In this document: positions 48,074-61,228 of the stretch, piece after piece | Position numbering within the stretch: position 1 is the first letter of the stretch | Layout: the number at the start of each line of letters is the position of its first letter | DNA from: Azadirachta indica | Taxonomy: Eukaryota; Streptophyta; Magnoliopsida; Sapindales; Meliaceae | Direction of reading: 5' to 3' | NCBI GenBank assembly: GCA_022749755.1 | Contig: CM040448.1 | Coordinates: 11,344,481 to 11,408,480 of the forward strand | DNA length: 64,000 nt | The notes under the pieces: generated by a model | The model's database searches: none | What the model saw: only the letters and a program-made list of their open reading frames with translations | Told to the model about the DNA's origin: nothing | Translations under genes and position numbers: made by a program

Positions 48074-50408
48074 ACACCCATTTCTAGGTAGGGATAGCTG
48101 TTTTTATCCCAAACGCCACCAATCCATGTGGTAAGAAGCATATGCTCACCGCAGGATGAGGAATAATTTGAGCATCAATTTTTTATATATACAGATGGAG
48201 GGAAAATCTACTGTACAATTAAATTAAAAATAAATTTATTTACCAAAATAAAAAACTATGTAAAACCTTATGCCAATAATCAATTATGGCCATAGAGATC
48301 TAGAGCCTTGGAAAATGTTTATCTCATTATTTGGTAGTACGTTTCAATATTATATTGAATTGTTACTCAACCAAAAAATTCAAATTTAAAGATAAAAGTT
48401 TGAACAATTGTATTTAAGTAATTAAATACTCTTATCTATTAGAATTGATTCTCTAATTCTCCTTATATGATAGACAATGTTTTGTTTTTCGATGAACCTC
48501 TTGTCTCACTCTAAATTTAACTTGAATTTTTGTTTTTGAAGTTAGTTAATTCATTTCTTAATTTCACTTATGCTGTATATTGAGTCAATTAAATCTTTTA
48601 AGAAATTATAATAAAAATAAAATAGTCTTTAAATAAATATACATATTTCTTCTTTTATTTATTTGATTAAAAATATTTTACTTTTTAACCTCTTTACTAA
48701 AAACAACTTTAAACAAGAGAACGAATCTTTTATGTAGAATTTAACTTTAATTTATTTGATTAGAAATCTTTAACTAAGAATTCATTTGCGAAAATTCAAC
48801 CCTAAATATCATAGACTTAGGACTAAGTTCACAGGTTTTTAACAACATATAATAAACCCATTCTCTTCAAATTGTTAACCTTATAAATTGAGGGCGTATA
48901 GTATGTTGCCTTAAGTGATATGCAAGAGAAGAGATCTAGAGGAAATTAGTATAATATTGAACTCTTATAATTGAGTGTAATGAATTTTCAAATATCCTCT
49001 TGTGCCCACTTGGATTATAATATTAATGCAAACTATTCTTTTACGCTCGAGTAATTAGGTGTACGACATTTCATCTAGCCAAGAATTTCCTAATATGGCA
49101 TCTTCCTCTTTACACTTGCACTAAGAACCCTCTTGGGTAATTATTCGTTGGAATCTTCATAAGTGTTAAACTTTATTTTATAGGGATTATGAATGCTTTC
49201 ACCACCTTCCCACTTTTGCTATTTTATATACTAATTAAATCAATCATCTTTAATTAATCGAGAAGAAGAAAACAAAAGGGAAGAAGATATTATTAAATTA
49301 CAAACTTCATCATATGACAAATAAAGTTCATTAATTGAAGTGTTATTCCAATCAAGCACCATCAACATATTCATTTTCCCATTTTAAACAGAAGTTTATA
49401 TTTAATTACATACTTGTCATCAACATTAATTGGAAAGTAATCAAATGTCTTCAATTCTATCATCATAAATATTTTCACTCAGTTTATTTAATACTTGTAT
49501 CATTATGTACATACATAAATATGCCCACACATTATTGGGTATCATGAGGTACAAGTAAGTATATATGAAAACCCTAATATCATTGAAATTAAGCGTGGCG
49601 GATGGAGAGTGATGGAGCATGAACAATGGAATATGTGTATATATATATATATATATTCAAAGGAGTATATCGTAGAATTAATGTATATTAGATCATATAT
49701 TGTAATATACACATGATAAAATATATATATATATATATATTTACTTTTAAAAGACAAAAAGAAAGAAGGAAAAGCGTAAAAACAAAGAGCAAATAAAAAA
49801 CCCTAGGCAGCGGGTCCCGGTCTGCCCACTGCGGAACAAGAAACATAAAATTACACATATACATACACACACACGCACACGCACACGCTCAATCTGAAAA
49901 GGGTATTAATAATACTCTACGCCGTGGATACGTATAGAATTGGCAAAATTAGGTTACTGTAGAGAATTATTATTTATTTATTTTTTTTGTGTGTATATAT
50001 ATGTAGAGTGAGAGGGAGAGAGAGAATAAAACTATAAAAGAGATCAGCGTGAGAGAGGAGCGTGAAAAGACAAGTCAAACGTCAAATCGGGAGTCTTGAA
50101 ATCATAAGACAGTCAGTGGATATGTGTGGTCAGTCGATGGGATTTTGTTGTATACATTTTCAAAGTTACAAATAAATAAAAATGGAAGAATAGGGCAGTA
50201 GCTAGATAAGCTAAGCTAAGCTAAGCCAAAGCTACGATAGTGTAGGGGAAAAGAACAGTTGTGCTTTCACTTGGCTATTCATGCGATAGACGGCGAGATG
50301 ATTGTTTAACAAAAACTAGTAGAAGTAGTAGCAGTAGTACGTGTGGCTCTTTGGCTGGGCCTGGTTGGGTTAGAGCTAGCTAGCGGGACCCTTCATATTT
50401 CAATTCTC

Positions 50409-50409
<1 letters not shown>

Positions 50410-50466
<57 letters not shown>
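50410..50466. repeat. (ATT)19 microsatellite
   Basis: About 19 uninterrupted TAT/ATT units, the longest perfect trinucleotide repeat in the window, 2.1 kb upstream of the BOP-like start codon. Length polymorphism between alleles is likely. Confidence 0.97.
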
Positions 50467-50467
<1 letters not shown>

Positions 50468-52337
50468 TTGACACTTACTAGTAGTGTAGTACTACTACTA
50501 GTCTACTGACCCACTTTTAAATACACGTGCCAAGTCTTGTCTCACGTGCAGGAAGTACTGTCGGGTTCAGAAAATTAATTAAAGTTTAAATGGTTGTTAT
50601 TGTTGTTTCTGTTGGGCATCAGTCCCCATGATTTTATTTTAAATATAAAAAAAAAAAAATATTATGAATATGAATATGAACCCTCTACGCCCAACCGACA
50701 CGCTTCCCTATCCACGTTCCTTGTCCCTACTCTTCCCCCGTCCACTCCTTCATTCCCCCCTCCCTTTTCTATTTTTTCCATTTTTACATTACATTAAACC
50801 CATTTAATCTTATTATTACTTTACCATCTTATGTTCTTAATTTAATAATATATTCTATAGTCATTTCTAATAATTAATTGTAATTAATTATGTTATAAAT
50901 AATCATTCTACATTTTTGTATATAATAAAGTCATGATATGACATTTCCTTAATTTGTAAATAATAATTAATATAATTTATGTGACCTATTGCAAGATAGG
51001 CTTATCCTGGTCATATGTATGTTTATATGGTACAAAATGTATAGGGGAATAATAACAATAATAATTATGAGTTGCATATTAAAAGAATAATATAATCGAT
51101 CGACCATCTATATATATATATATATATATAGTTTAATTAATTAGTAAGGTTATTTATTTTTTATTAGCTGTGTGGTGTTGTACTGAAATTGTTTTGATGA
51201 AGGAGCAAGAATAATATTTGGGCATGGCCATCCAAAAAAGTATGTTGGTTTATCTCAACAACCACCAACAGGCTGTGTGATTCAAATGCATGCTACCTCA
51301 ACTCAACGGTCTCTTCTCATCAAAATCAAATTGAGTGTGAGATTCCAACTAAGAAAAATCGGAGGTTAATATATATCTCATCAAAACTAAAACTTTCTAC
51401 TGTTCTAATACTACTGTTCGAGATTGAATTAATTAATCATTAAAGGTTGAAATTATATATAATTGATGGAAGATTAAATCGTTTTCCATATATAGTTTTC
51501 GATTAATTAATTAACTGCAGCCTAATTTTAGATTGTTAATATTTCATTTTCAGGCCAAAAGGATAATGGGAGATAAAACCCTTCTAACACAATATATAAC
51601 TTGCATAACAAAATTTTGGATTAATTGTTACCTCTAACATTAATGAGAGAATTGAATTTTTAATTTTTTTTTTTAATTTTGGTTATAAATTAATTTTTAC
51701 CTTTCATGAAACTGGGTTTGACAATTATATCTTAACAATGTTGCTATATATTCGACCAATCTTTTAAAATTTTATACGCAAATTGGCTTTTTTGATTGTT
51801 AAATCAAATATAGAGTAAGCTAGTAATAGTCTAACTAAAAAGAAATAATTAACAAAATATTTAAAATGATTCCAATCACAAGTTAATTTAATATATACAT
51901 GATTAGAAAATCCTAATAATATACGTGTCTTGAACACAACCTCATAACTTATACGATGGAGCTAACATTTATTTATACTTAAATTAACGAAATGATAAAT
52001 ATATATTGTTTATTCAAATGTATTAAAAAGGCTATCTTTAGAAGCTCATTGCTTTTAAAGCCTTAAAAAATGGTCAAGGCCATATTAGTGTAGAAGTCAA
52101 CACAATTGAGTCATAAAGAATATATAATGATTTCCATAATTTAAATATTTTCATTTTCAGATAAATAATGGTAAAACACGATGCTAATCATGAATATAAA
52201 TAATTTTATCATTAAATTTTACTTAAAACAATCCTAATAATCATTTCTTTATTTTAATAAAATTTCATATTTATCAATTAGTTTTTTCCTTGTACTATTT
52301 TAAATACCTCAGCCGCCCAGAATAGCCACCCATATTG

Positions 52338-52369
<32 letters not shown>

Positions 52370-52439
52370 ATATCTAATACCACAAAACACACCTCTCCAT
52401 CGAACGAGCGAATCTCTCTCTCTCTCTCTCTCTCTCTCT
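52338..52439. repeat. Two (CT)n tracts in the BOP-like leader
   Basis: CT repeats at 52338-52366 and 52413-52439 lie 170-275 bases upstream of the ATG, probably in the transcribed leader. The complementary GA repeats are the type of sequence bound by plant BBR/BPC GAGA-binding factors, which is a family-level inference only. Confidence 0.85.
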
Positions 52440-52612
52440 GTGAAAAACAAATAACAGTAACCCATCATCATCCTTTGAAGAACAAAGCGTCTCCAATGAA
52501 AAACTCTTTCCTTATCTTCTCTTAACTCTCTTTCTCCTTCTCTTAATTTGTTTTTCCTTTTTTTTTTGTTTAATTTTTCTGATAACCCTAAAGAGATTGA
52601 GGACCAGTTACC

Positions 52613-54956
52613 ATGACTCTTGAAGAATCCTTAAGATCTCTCTCACTAGATTATCTAAACTTGCTCATCAATGGTCAAGCTTTCTCTGATGTGACTTTCA
52701 GTGTAGAAGGTCGCTTAGTTCATGCCCACAGGTGCATCTTGGCAGCTAGAAGTCTTTTCTTCAGGAAATTCTTCTGTGGACCCGACCCACCATCCGGTCT
52801 TGACCCGCCAGCTTCTCGGATGAGCCAGGGACCTCCCTCGCCAGCCTCCAGACCTGCCGGTGTTATACCGGTGACCTCAGTGGGCTATGAAGTGTTCTTG
52901 TTACTTTTGCAGTTTTTGTATAGTGGTCAAGTCTCTATTGTGCCTCAAAAGCATGAGCCAAGGCCTAATTGTGGTGAAAGAGGATGTTGGCATACTCATT
53001 GCACCTCAGCCGTTGATCTAGCTCTTGACACTCTTGCTGCCGCTAGATATTTTGGTGTTGAACAGCTTGCATTGCTCACTCAGGTTTGGTTTTTTTTTTT
53101 TTTTCCCTTTCTCCTTTGTTTTCATACCCACTTTCTCTCTTACCCTCTCTGTCTTTGCTATTTTACCGAAGTGGAGTCGTATACATGGTTGTGTTTGATT
53201 TTATTTTATTTTTGTTATTAAGTCAACAACTTGTTTTGTTTTTGGAAGGTGGGTTTAGATTTTTTAAAGTGGAATTTTCTTTTGAGAGTTGTAATATATT
53301 TGTGTTGTATGAAGTGACCGAGGTTAGCTTTTTCCCGGTTAACAAATCTAAACCTATTTTTCTCGTACAATTTGTTCGTCATCATCTCCTTCCTCACTTG
53401 AAGCTGTTACCTGCCTGTTGAGTTGATCTCGCACTTGCAGTGATTCATTAACACTTTTCCTTTTTCTGAAACTGAAAACTTCTTTTGCAGTTTCTGCTAA
53501 AAGCATTTGATTCTACTGTTTTCTCAGTTTTTTTTTTTCTGTTCAGTCCATGAACTCTTCTTTCTTCCCCTTTTTATTTTTGTTTTGCTATTGGAGTCTT
53601 TAACAATCGTATTTTCTTTGAGTGAAATAATACTGCTGGTTTTCATGTCAAAAATAAGAAGACTTATCTTGATTTCATGTACTATCATTTTGAGTTTCTT
53701 GAATTGGGTTTGCTCTATCTAAAATGTTGGAAGCCCATGAGTTTCCATATTTAGATCTTGATCTCCAGTCATGTCTTCCACAGTAAGTTCACCAAATCTT
53801 TCCCAAAAATTCGCTTTCCTCATTTGGGTTTAAGATTGTAAAAGAGCACAAACCACTTCAAAAGCACCCACTAAACACAAATTTGCACAAGCATTACAAT
53901 GCATGAAACAACTCAAGCACCTTCCAATTTTAGTCTAATCTTATTTTCTAACATATCCGTATTGTTTTTTGTTTTCGACAGAAGCAATTGGCAAACATGG
54001 TCGAGAAAGCCTCAATTGAAGATGTAATGAAAGTACTTATAGCTTCGAGAAAACAAGACATGCATCAACTTTGGACAACTTGTTCCCACCTTGTGGCCAA
54101 ATCAGGCCTACCACCAGAAGTTCTTGCAAAACACTTGCCTATCGATGTTGTAGCTAAAATTGAAGATCTCAGGCACAAATCATCGCTTGCTCGCCGATCC
54201 CTAATTCCCCATCACCATCACCACCACGATCTTTCTGCCGCCGCTGATCTTGAAGACCAAAAAATACGTAGAATGAGAAGGGCCTTAGACTCATCAGATG
54301 TTGAACTAGTTAAACTTATGGTGATGGGAGAAGGGCTAAATCTTGATGAGGCATTAGCCCTACATTACGCTGTCGAAAATTGTAGCCGAGAAGTTGTCAA
54401 GGCCTTGCTGGAGCTCGGTGCCGCGGATGTAAACTACCCAGCTGGGCCAGCGGGCAAGACCCCGCTTCACATAGCAGCTGAAATGGTGTCGCCAGATATG
54501 GTTGCTGTGCTTCTTGATCATCACGCTGACCCTAATGTAAGAACCGTTGATGGGGTCACTCCTTTAGACATTCTACGAACCCTAACTTCTGATTTCTTAT
54601 TCAAAGGAGCTGTCCCGGGATTAACCCACATTGAGCCAAATAAGCTTAGGCTTTGTCTTGAGCTTGTTCAATCAGCAGCCTTGGTTCTGTCGCGCGAAGA
54701 AGGTATTTTGAATACGCCTTCTTCTACTGCTATATACCCGCCGATGAGCGATGAACATAATACTAGTAGCAGTGGGAGTAATCTTGCTAATCTTAATTTA
54801 GATTCAAGATTGGTTTATCTCAATCTTGGTGCTACAGGTTCTGCTCAAATGGGTTCATCAAGAATGGATGGTGACGATGATTCAAGCCACCATAGCCAAA
54901 GGGAATCTATTAATCGACATGACCCAACCATGTACCGCCACTCTCATGAATTCTAG
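52613..54956 (+). CDS. NPR5: BTB/POZ-ankyrin transcriptional co-regulator, BLADE-ON-PETIOLE (NPR5/NPR6) type
   Basis: Exons 52613-53083 and 53982-54956 join in phase to 481 codons plus stop; Arabidopsis BOP proteins are about 470-490. The family lacks DNA-binding activity and works with TGA bZIP factors and as a CUL3 adaptor to pattern leaf bases, organ boundaries and abscission zones. The BTB domain (about 20-150) contains FSDVTFSVEGRLVHAHRCILAARS, a Ser/Pro-rich insert (60-85) and an NPR1-like C2HC zinc site with the spacing C120-x4-C125-x-H127-x2-C130. Ankyrin repeats cover about 250-360 (ALHYAVENCSREVVKALLE; GKTPLHIAAE; DGVTPLDILRT). The C-terminus HDPTMYRHSHEF is the family signature. 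A natural run of six His occurs at 234-239. The single intron sits at the conserved position after LALLTQ. The ATG at 52613 matches the MTLEESLRSLSLDYLN start of the family. Confidence 0.97.
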
Positions 54957-57900
54957 CTAGCTCGATGGATCAACTATATTTTATATTGATATAAATTTTC
55001 TATATATATATATATATATATGTATTCGTCTACATATTTGTTCATGGATGATGATCAGAGACAAGCAAAAGTAGTTTTCATATTAATGAAAACTCAATAT
55101 GATCAGAGATCATTGCATTATATATAATACCGTTTTGTCAGACTCAGTGCCTTTTATTTTGTTTTTGTTTTTCTTGGTTTTTGGGATTTTTGTTTGTAGG
55201 CTTTCGATGATCGTTCATTGATATGAAGCTGCAGTTAATTTCATTGGAGATGGGAATTTTTTTCTCTCGTGGGATGAAATGAAATGAGACAAGGAGAATC
55301 TGAGATTTGCTCTCCGAGACTGAGAGAGAGAGGTGATGGAGCGAGGAGAGAGAGACGCAGGTCAATCTTTTCAAACTTGGCCTGTCAACTCTTTTGTATT
55401 TATTGATAACATCTAATATCATGGCCTATTAATTGTGACCTTTTATTTTTCTTGTCCCCCCACCCACCTTCCCATTATATGTCATATTACATAATTAATT
55501 TCGTTAATGTTAAATACACCATCATATGATTATTATATATATCTATCAAGGATAACGTAATTAAGGAGGGAAGTTTTTTTTGTTTTGTTTTTCTTCTCAA
55601 TTTGTATTTGTATAACCTTTATTTGCACATATTTACTCCTTATTCTAATGAAGGCAATGAGCTGTCTCTTCCCATTCTTTTTTTCCCATTTCTTTTTTTT
55701 GCATTCATGGGCTTCTGAAGAAACTTGATTGGCGGTGTAGTTTTTGTCTAATCATTTTAGAAGAAATCATATGTAGCTATGGACAAATTAATTGGTTGTC
55801 TTGCATGAATGCAACATTGAGTGTGACTACACACAGGCATCTTAAAATATTGGTATTATCTAATTGTGGATTCCCTCCATGTATTCCTCCTTTTTTGTCT
55901 CCCTTGCCATTTTGGGTTCTTACACCAAAATACTTGTAGCTAAACCCTAGTTTTATATATATATATATATGATTCTTTAATCCAAACAGTGAGTATGTTG
56001 GTCTGCCGATTCTTGAGAAACTACATTATCCCAGCTTCAATGATGGTATTCTTCCTGTCCTATATTCTCTCTTTTTTCTAAGTTTAGTTATTAGTTTGCT
56101 AAATTGGCTCATTGCACAATGGGCACAACGTTAACCTGTAGATACTACTCTAATTTATATCCATATATTAAGAACCTTGATGGGGTAATCGGTACTCAGC
56201 TTTCTTGTTGATATTGATCAGACAATGGCTTTCGTCATTGTATATAGGATAAGAAATATTGAAGCATGCCTCAAGTTAATTGGAGCACACATATTTCAAA
56301 GATCATGTATCATAGTAAATGTTTCACTACATATATAGATCAGTTTATCTCATTAAGCAACACAGCATCTAAATGACTTATTTTCTGTTATTTTATAATC
56401 ACGTTAATTTGTTTCGATCTTTCTTTTACAATATCGGCAAAATCTACTCATGTGAAGTTTCAAGGACAGAAAAGGTTATAATTGCACATTTCAAAAAAAT
56501 GACACTTAGATATACAACGTTAGAGATGTACATGCTAGCAATTAAATATTGTTATTAATTACTTGTTAATTTTATTAATATAATAACATTATTAACATAT
56601 AATTAAATGTTGTGTCTCAAAAACTGTGCAAAAAAGCAGTAAATTAATCATGGGGTACGTTAGCATAATATACATTTTCTCTCTTGATTGTCTGTTATCC
56701 TTGATTATGATTCAGTCCTGTAAATATATACATTTGGTGTAGCACATCTCATGATCACTTTTCAGGGCAGTTTACAATGGTCTCGATGTCCTTTCTCTGA
56801 TCATGAACACATTGTTAGACAATAACACTCACTATGAAATTTAAAAGGATCAATAAATTAATAAAGTTAGGGATTAATCAATTTAAACATTGATGGATTA
56901 TAGCAGTTGAGTTTGATGTCTTGAATGTGTGAATACGATTAAGTAATGGGCATGTACAAATAATGTTTAATGAAAATTGTAATGCAGCTTCGAGGCCCAT
57001 AGAAATGGTCATTTCATTTTCTCCTTCTACAATATACAATATGCATGCATGTGTTGGTAATTAAATTTCTGTCGTTGCCATTGCCAATATTTCATTTATA
57101 TTATTTCCCTCATCATATGCAACAATATTGCTGAATTTTAATTAATTAATTGTTAGGAATGGATGTAGTATCTTATTTCTCATTAGTTTTTTTTATTTAT
57201 TTAACATATATTGGATTATTAATGGAAGTCATGTCATGTGATTGGTAGTTTTGTGGATGATTTCGCATTGCACCAATTATGTCTTACAATTGAACTTAAT
57301 TAGTGGTTATCATGTGTCTCCAACATGTATAGATGCAGTTGCATTATCATATATGTTAATTAATTCGTATTAAAATATGCATAAAAAGTTAATATCAATT
57401 AATTAACATGACTGTTTGTTGAAGAAATGGGGTGCATTCTTGCAATCAATCGATCAATATTGATATATAAAAATATTTAAATGAGAGATAGTTTTCGAAT
57501 ATCATATGAAGTGGGGATTATAAAGTTTTTAATTGTCCTAAAGTTTGAGAATAATTATCTTTTTAATTTTGTTTTAAAGATTTTTATTTGAAAGTAGCAC
57601 TTTATTTTTTAAAAAATAATTTATAAAATTAAGATACTTTATTATTAAAGAAGATAATAAATAGAATTTTATTACACATTTTCTAGTATATACATATTAT
57701 CTAATTCAGTCAAATTATGAACAAGTCGTAATTAGATCTATTTTCTTTCAACGGAAAAAGAAGGGAAAATAACAAAAAATGTCAAATTTGGAAGAAAAGC
57801 AATTCCAAGTTGCAAATTATTTGCAATATATATATATATATATATATATATGTTTTGTTGTCGCTTAGTCCAAACTGTTCTGATTTGAGGACAAGATTGT

Positions 57901-60638
57901 AATATTTCTCAACAATGATGATCGTGTTTTCTTTCGTATGAGCGATATCACTTATAAGCGTTCGCAACAGAAAGTCAATTCTAAATGGTTAAACAGTTAA
58001 ACTTCAATTTACAATTAAGTCTTCAATCCCACATAAAGTATTTAATTAGCTTTATGATGGGTAATTTGCTTTGAAGCATCAACATCACCGTTTTTGATAT
58101 GTAACCCTTTTCTCTAGCAACCCTAAATGTCTGCTCTCATTAGATTGGTGAATAATACATACATTTTAGAATTAAAAATTGGCTGAGCTTTTTAAACCAT
58201 CAATTAAAATGTTTTATATATGTACATATATATATATATATATATAGTAGGAAAATGGGTATGTCATAATTTTCATTTGGGCAAAGAAGTTTTTAATCTC
58301 CACTTACCATAGAATTAATTAAAGGTTAATGAGTAATGATCCTATCTTGATCAAGTATTAAAAAATTTAAATGTCGTTTAGTTGGAAACAACATCATTAA
58401 GAATGTAACATATTTTCCAAAATGTCTCTTTCCCATTTTAATCTTGTCTTAAAAATTTCCAAGGAAACACTTGAGAGTTTATAGTGCTGTCTCAATAAAT
58501 TGTACCATAATGATAGGTTAATGACTTTTGAGTCTTTAATCACCCATCGTACTGTGGTTTTAAAAGTAATTAAGTATAATTAATTGTTGGAACAATTAGT
58601 TCCCAACTCAATCCCAATTCCTTTTTTACCCCCTTCTTTTTAAATAAAAAATATATATATTTTTTATTTAACTTTAAGATCAGCGTTACACTTGTTCTAA
58701 ACCATCCGAACTACACCTAGTACAAATTGTTTGTGGTGATTAATTCTACAATAACAAGCAAATGGAAGTATTTAATATGGGAAGTAGAAGTCAAAGTGAG
58801 AGAGAATGTTTAAGGACTCCACTCAAACAAGTTGATAGACCACTCATATTTAGCATGATGTGTGGGTGGGTTGGAAGGCCAACACCAGCACTTTCCTTCA
58901 AACTACATATGCAATATGTTATGATCCAATACCACTTTTTAGGGAGAGGCTAAAATTTGGATACATAATAACCCAAATAAAGACTAGTAGCTCTTTTGGC
59001 TGAGGAGACATTCTATTTCTATTTATTCATGACCCATGTATCTAATAAATTAAAATTATATTCATTTAAGGGTTTGAAATTGTTAGGGCGAAAGTGTTCC
59101 TTCCCACAAATTTTAGGTCCTTTTTCTATTTCATTTTAAACCCTTACCAAGTATAACAGCTTAGTCAGTATGCAAAAACTTATTTCAAGAGCAGTAATAA
59201 GCCTAAAAGATTAACAAAACGGGTATATGGAAGATTCAAATGTAACATCTAAATGTCATATATGCATGTCATGGATGAGTATCGACTGGACATAATTTCA
59301 TTTGACTGTTTTTACTGCGGAGAATGTCATTAAGACAGAACAATTATCAAAGAAGAAAAAAAAAAAAGGAAAAGGAAAAAAGGACAGAAGAAGAAATTGA
59401 ATGATGTTATTTGGGTCACCATCGCCAAATGGGACTTATTTATTAGGTGGCTCATGCCAATTGATGAATGAACAACATGTGACAGACCCAAATCCGTCGG
59501 AATCGTGTTTTGTTCCTTTTTGGACCAGGACTTATTAATTATTATATTTATTATTATTTTTATATATACGTGTTTCACACTTATTCACCAGAAATCTATG
59601 CTTGCATTAACTGCCGTTTATTTTGGCTAAAGTGAGAGAGGACAGATGGGTTCGGGTGGGCTAACTAAAGTGGATTTATTATCATTTATCAATTTTGGAT
59701 TAGCCCAGTTCTAATGGATCAAGCTGGACTAGCTAGTGAGCCCCTTTTCATTGGGCTCTCAGCATTCCTTTTTTATTTTAATTATTTAAAGTGACACGTG
59801 TAGTTAAAAATCAACTAACTTAGTTTAGATGTCTATTTATTATTTATAGACAAGCCAACAAGATTATGATATTCATCACCTCATCTTCTTGGACAAGTGT
59901 AAATTTAGATAAACAAGTTTTCATTATCCATGATGTTACATCATCATATGTGCTTTACTCTGTTTTCATATTTTCAAAATTTTATATATCCAATTTAACA
60001 ACTGCATTTAACTCAATTGTACGTATACACATATTGATCCCAATGCAAAATGAGTCATCAATTTCCAACAAAAGAAAGAAGACTGTTGCTAAAATCCTGG
60101 TTTTGTTTGTACAAGTATGAAATGAACTGACGGCCCACAAAATAGTCAAAACCGTGTTGTTCTGTTGTTTTTGCTTTTTCGACAAATATGGAAATTGAAA
60201 CCAAAGCATATGTTCTTAAAGATAAAGAGTTGCCAACCCACGCGTCCAACTCCAACTTTATAATTAGTTGCCTCTGAAATCATCTTCTTTATTTATCCTT
60301 TTCTCTTGTCTTTTCAATTTATGTTATTCTGCTTCCCCACCAAGTAAGTAAAGAATCCAAATCAACAAATTTCTTCTGTTCACTGCACTCTATTATTCCT
60401 TTTTCTTCTAAGAGAATCTTAGCTGCACATATTTTGATCTTATACCAGCAACTTACACAGCATGAAGACACATAGATAATAATATAAAAGATCGCTCAAA
60501 AGTTTCAGAGTTAATATCACAACTGTAACTTTTCTATCTCCAATAATATTTTATAGCCACCCTACTAGTACAAACAACTTTGGAATATTGTAGGGAGGTG
60601 ACAACTACTTTTATCTATATATGCATACTACAACAGGG
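54957..60638. other. Spacer between the BOP-like and CYSTM genes
   Basis: The first 150 bases are probably the BOP 3' UTR; they include a (TA)n tract at 55001-55021 and a small hairpin at 55073-55094 (9-bp arms AGTTTTCAT, 4-base loop). The rest is AT-rich with (TA)n tracts near 55955, 57825 and 58225. Frames at 55144, 56373, 58762, 59330 and 59866 are short, lack any recognisable domain, and are not called. Confidence 0.6.
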
Positions 60639-60646
60639 TATATAAA
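60639..60646 (+). promoter_or_regulatory. TATA box of the CYSTM gene
   Basis: TATATAAA followed by CAACGGG, 109 bases before the ATG at 60748. Its distance fits a leader of about 75-80 nt. Confidence 0.6.
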
Positions 60647-60747
60647 CAACGGGATGGAAGAGCTTTCCCTATTCCAGCATCTATTTCACTTAAGGATCAC
60701 TAATACAAAAAAGAGATTTTGAAGTCTCATCTGTTCTATATCCAATA

Positions 60748-61151
60748 ATGGCCAAGTCTGAGACTGAAAACCAACAACCACCACCGCCACCACCAGGTTT
60801 AAATCTAATATACTCAAACCGCTTTCACCTCTTCATCGAGTTTACCTATTTTCTAGTTTTAGTAGCTAATAAAGTTTAATCTTCTTCATTTGTTTGAAGG
60901 ATATCCTACTGGTATTGATAATCCTGCCACTGAAAAATCAAAGAAAAAGGGTTTGTTTCATCCTCAAACAAAGAAGAAAGGAGACCGTGGCTTCATTGAA
61001 GGATGGTAAGTTAATAATAATACTTCTCTTTCTCTATAAGCATCCTTAAGACTTATAACTCTAATCTTATCTAATATGAGTCAACCTTCCATATTTATGG
61101 TGCAGCCTCTTTGCTCTTTGCTGCTGTTGGCTCTGTGAAGCTTGTTTCTGA
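60748..61151 (+). CDS. WIH2: Cysteine-rich transmembrane module (CYSTM) microprotein, WIH type, 66 residues
   Basis: Three tiny exons, 60748-60796, 60900-61005 and 61106-61151, join in phase (49+106+46 nt) to 66 codons plus stop. All introns are GT-AG and about 100 nt. The protein has a Gln/Pro-rich start (six Pro before GYP), a Lys-rich middle (SKKKGLFHPQTKKKGDRGF) and a C-terminal membrane module GCLFALCCCWLCEACF with six Cys, the hallmark of CYSTM proteins. Relatives are tail-anchored plasma-membrane microproteins; Arabidopsis WIH1 and WIH2 act in the transition from somatic to germline fate in the ovule, and other members respond to stress. Here the function is inferred only from similarity. 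A TATA box lies upstream and an AATAAA 78 bases after the stop. The gene is easily missed because no exon is longer than 106 bases. Confidence 0.93.
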
Positions 61152-61228
61152 ATGATGATTTTGAATATATACAGATACAAACAGCTTCACTTGTTCACTC
61201 TTGCTTTTCGTAGTGTGTTTGATGTTGT

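Larger units (their letters stand above)
37807..52337. other. 14.5-kb gene-poor spacer upstream of the BOP-like gene
   Basis: No intact gene is supported. Contents seen are a G8-10 run followed by (GA)n at about 38374-38404, many (TA)n tracts (39824, 41783, 43495, 49630, 49719 and 51110), a less AT-rich island at 42280-42800 with CAG/TAG-type repeats, two G-boxes and a GGGTCA repeat, possible decayed transposon fragments at about 44980-45112 and 46862-47190, a (CA)15 tract at 48041-48070, a GCTAA repeat near 50208, and (ATT)19 at 50410-50466. The right part presumably holds BOP regulatory DNA, including paired G-boxes at 50524 and 50543. Confidence 0.6.
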
